From Erythroxylum novogranatense (lineage: Eukaryota; Streptophyta; Magnoliopsida; Malpighiales; Erythroxylaceae): a stretch of DNA of 64,000 nt. The stretch lies in NCBI GenBank assembly GCA_029891385.1, contig CM057225.1, forward strand, positions 11,094,060 through 11,158,059, written 5' to 3'. The notes beneath the pieces were generated by a model. That model was given only the letters and a program-made list of their open reading frames with translations. It searched no databases and was not told where the DNA came from. Of this stretch, positions 58,383-64,000 are shown in pieces. Each line of letters opens with the position of its first letter. Within the stretch, counting starts at the first letter, position 1. Made by a program: the position numbers and the translations under genes.

Positions 58383-59514
58383 AACAATGTCTCAAATTTG
58401 CCACGTTGAGAGTATATTAATACCAAACATACATTGGTAAACTTGATGGTTACGTTCATATTGTAATTTGTATTAGTTGTTACGGTTGATACATTACACG
58501 TTTTTCATTAATCTTTGGTTTTTGACTGATTCTTAAATAATAATACACAGCTCACTTGTTAATGTGTCTGTCCTTTTCGATCAGGACTAAAAATTAAACA
58601 AACCTGAAGCAATAAGCACTATCAACCAATATTATCTACTTGACCGTAGAATCCAAAGTTCATGGATTATTGTAAACTAAAACTAATTTTTGATATTTCT
58701 CTATATATTTCAGTGATCATTGAATTTTATACGTCTATTATTAAGTTCTATATGCTATTCTTTAATACTTTCTTTTGTGTTACTGCCCTTAAAATATATT
58801 TTAACAACAAAGACTTATTTCTAAAATGAGTTTAAGTAAACATTGTTTTGGAAAATGTCTCTCTACAAATTAGGAATAAGGCTGCGATTATTAAACTTTC
58901 TCGGACTTTACATATCAACGACTTTTATATTGAGTGCTGTTGTTGTTTAAATAAACTATGTATTTTTCAAGATTTGGAATTAAAATTTATTTGATGGCAA
59001 GGATAATATAGATAGGTAATTAAGTAAACTTTATAGAAAATTTAAATATGAAATATATATTTGTTAAGAATATTTTCTTTTGGTAACTTAATCATAATGT
59101 TTGTAAGTGATGAAAACTTTGGTAACTGATTAAAATTAGAAAACGCTAAGTCTTTTGAGTACTATATTCCATTGGAGACCAACATTATTGAATTTCCAAA
59201 GTTTAATTCGTAGATCCTAATTTTCTCTAATTAAGAATTAAATTTTTTCTGTCATTAAAACTAAAAATTTCAAATATACGGCACATTCATCTTTTGATTT
59301 TATCGTGTTTTCCTTATATTTCCATTCAATTGCAATAAGGCACCTGTACTCTTCAAAACTTCTGAACCTTACTGACTAGTTTGTGTAATTTTCATTAACA
59401 AATCCACTTGCCATAGTGGTCTTCACTTCTAGCTTGTATTTCTTTTAGCCCAACTATCATCCTAACATCTCTCAAACAAGAATTTCTTATTGCACGGTGC
59501 TGTTTGTCCATGTA
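58383..59514. other. AT-rich intergenic stretch
   Basis: I see no gene, repeat or element boundary here. Confidence 0.5.
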
Positions 59515-60815
59515 CACTACAAGAGTTAAGACATTTAGTGACAATTTTTTTGTGACTAACTATTATTTCGTCACAAATACAAGGTTTTTTGTGACAAGAC
59601 AATTGTTTGACAGTATTGTTTGGATTAACTGTGATGATCTATTTTTGTCACTAATACAATGATAATTGTGACAATTTAGTATCTTTCACAATTAAATTGT
59701 CACTATTAATAGATTAATAGTGACAACTTTTCTTTTATCACTAAGTTTTGTCATTAAAAGCCTATGTAATTTGGCGCCAAAATAATTTTGGTGAGAATAA
59801 ATTGTAATTGTGACAAAACATATGTTAGTAACTAATATTTTCTGTTGGTTGTGACAAAATATAGTTTAGTCACAAATATTTTTTTCTTTTTGTTACGAAA
59901 TGGTTAATCGTCACACAATATTTTACTTGTTGTGACAAAAATTTTTGTCAATAAATATTCAATTAATTAGTGTCTACTTTATATTGTCACAATAACCAAA
60001 TTATAATTACAATCACAACTATTCGTAATTTAGTGACAATTTTTTGTGATTAACTATTTTTGTCATCAAAAATATGATATTTTTAGTGCCAAGACAATTG
60101 ATTGACACTATTGTTTGGATTATCTGTGATGATTTATATTTTTGTCACTAATACAATGGTAATTGTAGCAATTTAATATCTTTCACAGTTAAATTGTCAC
60201 TATTAATATATTAATAGTGTTAAAATTTATTTTATCACTAAGTTTTGTCACTAAAAGCCTATGAAATTTGGCGCCAAAATAATTTTGGCGGGAATTAATT
60301 GCAATTGTGACAAAACATATGCTAGTAACTAATATTTTCTATTTGTTGTAACAAAACTTAGTTTGGTCACTTTTTTTTTCTTGTTATGACGAAACGGTTT
60401 ATCGTCACATAATATTTTACTTGTTGTGACGAAAACTTTTGTCAATAAATATTCAGTTAATTAGTGTTTATTTAATATTGTCACAATCACCAAACTATAA
60501 CTATGGTCACTACTATTTATAATTTAGTGTCAATTTTTTGTGCCTAAGTATTATTTCATCACAGATATGAAGTTTGTTGTGACAAAACAATTTATTGATA
60601 TTATTATTTGGATTAACTGTGATGATTTATTTTTGTGTCACTAATATAATGAGAATTGTGACAATTTAGTACCTTCACAATTAAATTGTTACTATCAATA
60701 TATTAATATTGTCAAATTTTTTTATCACTAAGTTTTGTTATTAAAAGCCTACGTACTTGTTATGACGAAAACTTTTGTCAATAAAAATTCAATTAGTTAG
60801 TATCTACTTTCCTTT
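59515..60815. mobile_element. CACTA-like remnant made of ~495-bp tandem repeats
   Basis: It begins CACTACAAGAG at 59515, the standard plant CACTA terminus. It is filled with variants of gtgacaatttt / ttttgtcacta in both orientations. A larger unit starting tagtg-caattttttgtg repeats at 59536, 60031 and 60525 (period 494-495 bp), the third truncated. I do not find the opposite terminus or a 3-bp duplication, so the right end is lost or diverged. No transposase is encoded. Confidence 0.7.
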
Positions 60816-61430
60816 TTCATGAAAGAAAATATAAAAAAAAAGAAAGGGGGAGAGGTTGCTAAATTGTGGGATTACAAGTTTTAATTTAGAGTAATTAGGT
60901 TGTAAGGTTATGATTCTTTGAGTTAGTTAGAAGTGATTTTGTAATTTGTGGGAGTGTTTTTTTAAAAGTTTTTTATTTTTGGCGTACTAAATTGAGTAAA
61001 TGTTAACGTTAAGTATTATTTTAAATAGAAAGGAGAAAGAAGAATAAATCATATGAATGTGTGTATCTATTAGAAGGTATTGCATTTTCATAAGCTTAAT
61101 AACAAATAACTAGTTAAACAAACAAAGAGAATGATTATTGTGAGATTTAATTATTAAAGTGATGGAGTCAATTAAAGGTCTTAAGTCTATTGTGAATAGC
61201 AAGTTAGAGGATGAAGTTATGGAGGAGGGATAGTAAATCAGATTATGGAAAAAAAAAACAGAATTAGGAAACAGAAACCACTTTTTATGGTTTTCATAAC
61301 TTTTGAAAACTAAAAGAAACCAAAACAAAAAACTAAAACTAAAAATTCAAACAAATAATTTTTTTTACTAAATTTAAAAACAAAGACAAAAACAAAAAAA
61401 TAAAAATAAAAGTGAAAACAAACACTCCAA
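60816..61430. other. AT-rich stretch
   Basis: Homopolymer-rich (for example aaaaaaaaaa at about 61249-61258; repeated caaaaacaaaa words 61320-61420). No gene was recognised. Confidence 0.5.
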
Positions 61431-61539
61431 CCCGACTCACCTAGAGGGATGGACCACATCAACAATTAAATGAGGGAAGGAGAGTCCAAGGTAAAACGAC
61501 GCAGTACAGGAAAGGGACAGAAACGCAACAGGGGCAAGG

Positions 61540-61850
61540 TTTTAATGCTGTGAGGTTTTTAATTGAGAAGGAGCGCAAAGTCCGCGAACCACGCGAAGAG
61601 GCACCACCAGGCCGACGCACCCAGAGGGACGCACCACGCATAAACGAGTTGCACGCAGGAGGGGGCGAACCACCGAGACACATACGGATGCAGAAACGAA
61701 CGAGGCACGCAGCTGGGGAGAGACGCATCAGAGGACGACACGGACGCACGCGAGGACGCATCATGGGCGCACCACCAGACTCTTCGGTGACATTCGAAAG
61801 AGGAAGAAGAGAGCTCAGATTCTCACGTTGTACTCAACAGGTAAGAATCT
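61540..61850 (+). other. GC-rich leader-like block
   Basis: An Arg/Pro/Gly-rich 111-codon open frame (61550-61885) is probably compositional. The block ends in a plausible splice donor (aacag|gtaagaat at about 61840), so it may be a 5' leader exon of a gene whose later exons are the degenerate pieces around 63100-63530. Unproven. Confidence 0.3.
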
Positions 61851-61957
61851 CCCTCTCTATCATCTTTTTGAAATTAGGGTTTTGAATCTCTAAGCAAATT
61901 CTTCAATTCCAGAGATAGTAGGGGACTCTTCGGTGACAGTCGGAAGAGGAAGATGAG
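61781..61957. repeat. Diverged direct repeat gactcttcggtgaca
   Basis: gactcttcggtgacattcg with gaagaggaag at 61779-61808 recurs as gactcttcggtgacagtcgg with aagaggaag at 61924-61953. Confidence 0.85.
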
Positions 61958-61971
61958 TACTTAGGTAAGTT

Positions 61972-63024
61972 CCTTTTCATGAACTAGTCTATTTCTTCTT
62001 ATCTAATATATGAAGATGAATTCTACTTGTACCATTTGTTTACAATTAGAAGAATGATATTGTGATAATTCCAATTGCTAACGGATTAACCATCCCTGAC
62101 TATAATTTGTCTTAATGATGTATCTATTGAATCCACATAAAACTTTCACAGAGAGATGATGATTAAATATCCAATGAATTCTGCTATTTTGCTCACATAT
62201 TCTTTGGGATAAATTTCATGTTTATTCAGTAACATGCGAATCGTATGTTAGATTCAACGATATTGATTCTTTATGGCGAGTTCATACTTCATCTGTTGCT
62301 TAATCAATATAGACTCTTTGTGGCAAGTTTCATGCCTCCTTTTTGTTGTAAAAATTCACGTATATTGTAACATAAATAAGTTCAACCATTGGAGGAGATC
62401 AAGTTTATGTAATTAGAGCCCACGTCTTAAATAAACTCTATTATCTCCTTTTTCTGTTATTTTCTCTATGAGGCCTCTCCATTTGCCACTCCTTGATTGG
62501 ATCATCTCCCGCAGACTTCACTTTTAGGTTCAGCAGCATCAATTATTATTAGTTCTGTTTCAACGCCTTCTTTGCTTAGCACTGGTGCTCCATCATCTAG
62601 TATTACAACTGCTATTGGAGACTCCATATTTTCAACACCATTTGCTGTAGATACCTTTCAGTCTGTTTTGTTCTCTAACGACTGTAACCAATCACAAAGA
62701 AGTATTAACTGTAGAGGAATCTTGTTTGATTATCTTATTCAACAACACCTTATAAAAAAAACTACAACTAATCACTTTAGCTCATCTCTCTCCCTCTTTA
62801 GCTATCTCTCTTATTATTATTATATATAAAATAATACTACTCCAAATTAAAATTAAATTCAGATATCAAAATTTAATAAAATTGTAGTTGATGAATATTA
62901 TTTGTATTATAAATATTTTGCATATTATTGTGCTTGTAACGCTGTATCTTTTTTTGTCCAATTCCATTGATTTTTAGTGCTACATTTTAATTGTTCCTTT
63001 TCATGAACTAGTCTATTTCTTCTT
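61972..63024. repeat. 31-bp direct repeat pair about 1 kb apart
   Basis: ttccttttcatgaactagtc followed by tatttcttctt occurs at about 61972-62002 and again at 62994-63024. The 1-kb interval holds no recognised protein. Confidence 0.85.
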
Positions 63025-63390
63025 CCTTTGATCTGTTTTGTAGAAAACTGGAAATTTGATATGATATCTCTGGACATGAATTACTTTCTTATATGTTTAT
63101 AGGGATTGCAAGATCTTCCCCGAAAGAGAGGATGAGTTTTCCTATACTGGTATGCGTTTAATTGCTTTCATACTTCTCCTTTCTTTACTTTGAGAAGATC
63201 CCCGCATGATATAACATAGTATGAACTAATGAAATTGTGAACTTGTGAATGCTCCCGATCTTGTGTTCCTCCCTGTAGAGGGCATAGTTCTAATCTGTAA
63301 ATACCTCAATTTCCTTTATGATCTTTAGTAGTGAATAGTTTCTGCATAGTAGATTTCCTTTATTCAATCAATTATTCTACCAAAGAAAAG

Positions 63391-63531
63391 GGGCAGTCTT
63401 CAAATTCTAAAACACGCCCCAAATTCATTTGCGACATCTGCATTGAGCCAAAGTCTGTGAAGAGTCATTTCTCATAAAGGGGTATGTTCATTCTTATTGC
63501 AGAGACTGCATGATCAAGATATGTGTAATCT
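63391..63531 (+). pseudogene. RBR-type E3 ubiquitin ligase RING1 fragment
   Basis: The + strand encodes SSNSKTRPKFICDICIEPKSVKSHFS, then a TAA, and in a shifted frame GYVHSYCRDCMIK. This is the first half of the RING1 domain of plant RBR (RING-IBR-RING) ubiquitin ligases: C-x2-C, then ...H-x2-C-x2-C. The stop and frameshift fall between the two zinc-ligand pairs. No IBR or RING2 was recognised downstream within the window. It may be a relic of the gene whose leader is at 61540, or a captured piece. Confidence 0.6.
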
Positions 63532-64000
63532 TTGTAAGATAGCACATATCTTTAATAAAGACAACAATATTATTCATTTTTGAAATTCGAAGTATCAATG
63601 TTTATGAATTTACTCTTATTCTTATCTTAATCCTCTGTTCTCGTCTTTTCTTGCAATTTAAGATGGTTATCTTTCTGGTATTAAGATAGCCCAATCTTAA
63701 TTATTAATATTGTTGTTGGTGGTGGGTCTTCCCCCCCCCCCCCCGGCCTATGTTTTCAATTAGGAATATAACATAACTTGCAATTCTTGCAAAGAACTTA
63801 TTGGTCACAAAAGATGTAATTGAATATATTGAGTATGCCTCAATACAGTGGTGTGTTATCTTTCCCTTATTCTTTTAACTTTGTGCCAATTTTGGTATTA
63901 CAGTCATTATGATTTCATACTAAGGTTTCTCTATGGATATGATAGGTATCAGCCACTTGAAGTTCTGCTTCAGTCATTCATATATGATTGTAAAGTTGGT
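63532..64000. other. Right end of window
   Basis: No complete gene. Near 63775-63825 a short + frame reads CNSCKELIGHKRCN, loosely like a CCHC knuckle. This is too short to assign. Confidence 0.3.
63731..63744. repeat. 14-bp poly-C tract
   Basis: Uninterrupted C run, the longest of either strand in the window; a possible assembly or sequencing weak point. Confidence 0.95.

Noticed and set aside
62497..62829. 110-codon Ser/Thr-rich open frame
   Set aside because: Low-complexity composition, no signal peptide or family resemblance, and it runs into a TATTAT repeat.
1..64000. tRNA or rRNA genes
   Set aside because: I saw no cloverleaf with A/B boxes and no rRNA-like blocks; the tRNA-like words found are primer-binding sites.

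Overview
The window is nuclear DNA of a flowering plant, most likely a eudicot. It is AT-rich, gene-poor and dominated by plant transposable elements: Ty1/copia elements primed by initiator-Met tRNA, an Angela/BARE-like copia with LTRs of about 1.8 kb, a long gypsy-like LTR, LINE remnants with the plant zf-RVT plus RNase H tail, a hAT transposase and CACTA-type ends. I see no bacterial, organellar or CRISPR features. Only one host gene looks intact: a 430-codon secreted leucine-rich-repeat protein at 42586-43878 (minus). A broken paralogue lies at 57767-58382, and a decayed RBR-type E3 ubiquitin ligase fragment lies near the right end.

Layout. 1-1640: 3' end of a long gypsy-like LTR abutting a LINE RNase H tail. 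1905-2815: AT-rich repeat, then a LINE zinc-finger fragment. 3167-9736: old copia element (copia-1). 9737-11562: minisatellites. 11563-25772: a long gypsy-like LTR in reverse orientation, split by a complete but dead Angela-type copia (12193-21984, target duplication AGAAG). 25773-30600: mostly unrecognised AT-rich DNA with tandem and inverted repeats. 30600-34900: a decayed reverse-strand copia split by a solo Angela LTR (32439-34300, duplication CAAGA). 35323-41890: a CACTA-type DNA transposon with 3-bp duplication AAT. It carries a possible captured gene fragment and is itself split by copia-2 (36118-41357, duplication AGAAG). 42586-43878: the LRR gene. 44590-49680: a hAT-type transposase pseudogene with a higher-order minisatellite upstream. 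49957-57535: a LINE interrupted in its RNase H domain by the young copia-3 (51777-57081, duplication AGGGC). 57767-58382: LRR pseudogene. 59515-60815: a second CACTA-like remnant built of about 495-bp tandem repeats. 61430-64000: degenerate gene remnants, including the RBR fragment.

The TE proteins do not form a working system. Every gag/pol or transposase frame I followed has stops or frameshifts. The value of the region is its readable nesting order, with at least four insertions fixed by exact target-site duplications. I found no convincing new biological system. The most interesting structures are the CACTA element with a candidate captured exon pair, the higher-order minisatellite, and the dispersed LRR paralogue pair. 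All identities come from reading motifs by eye; no database search was run.
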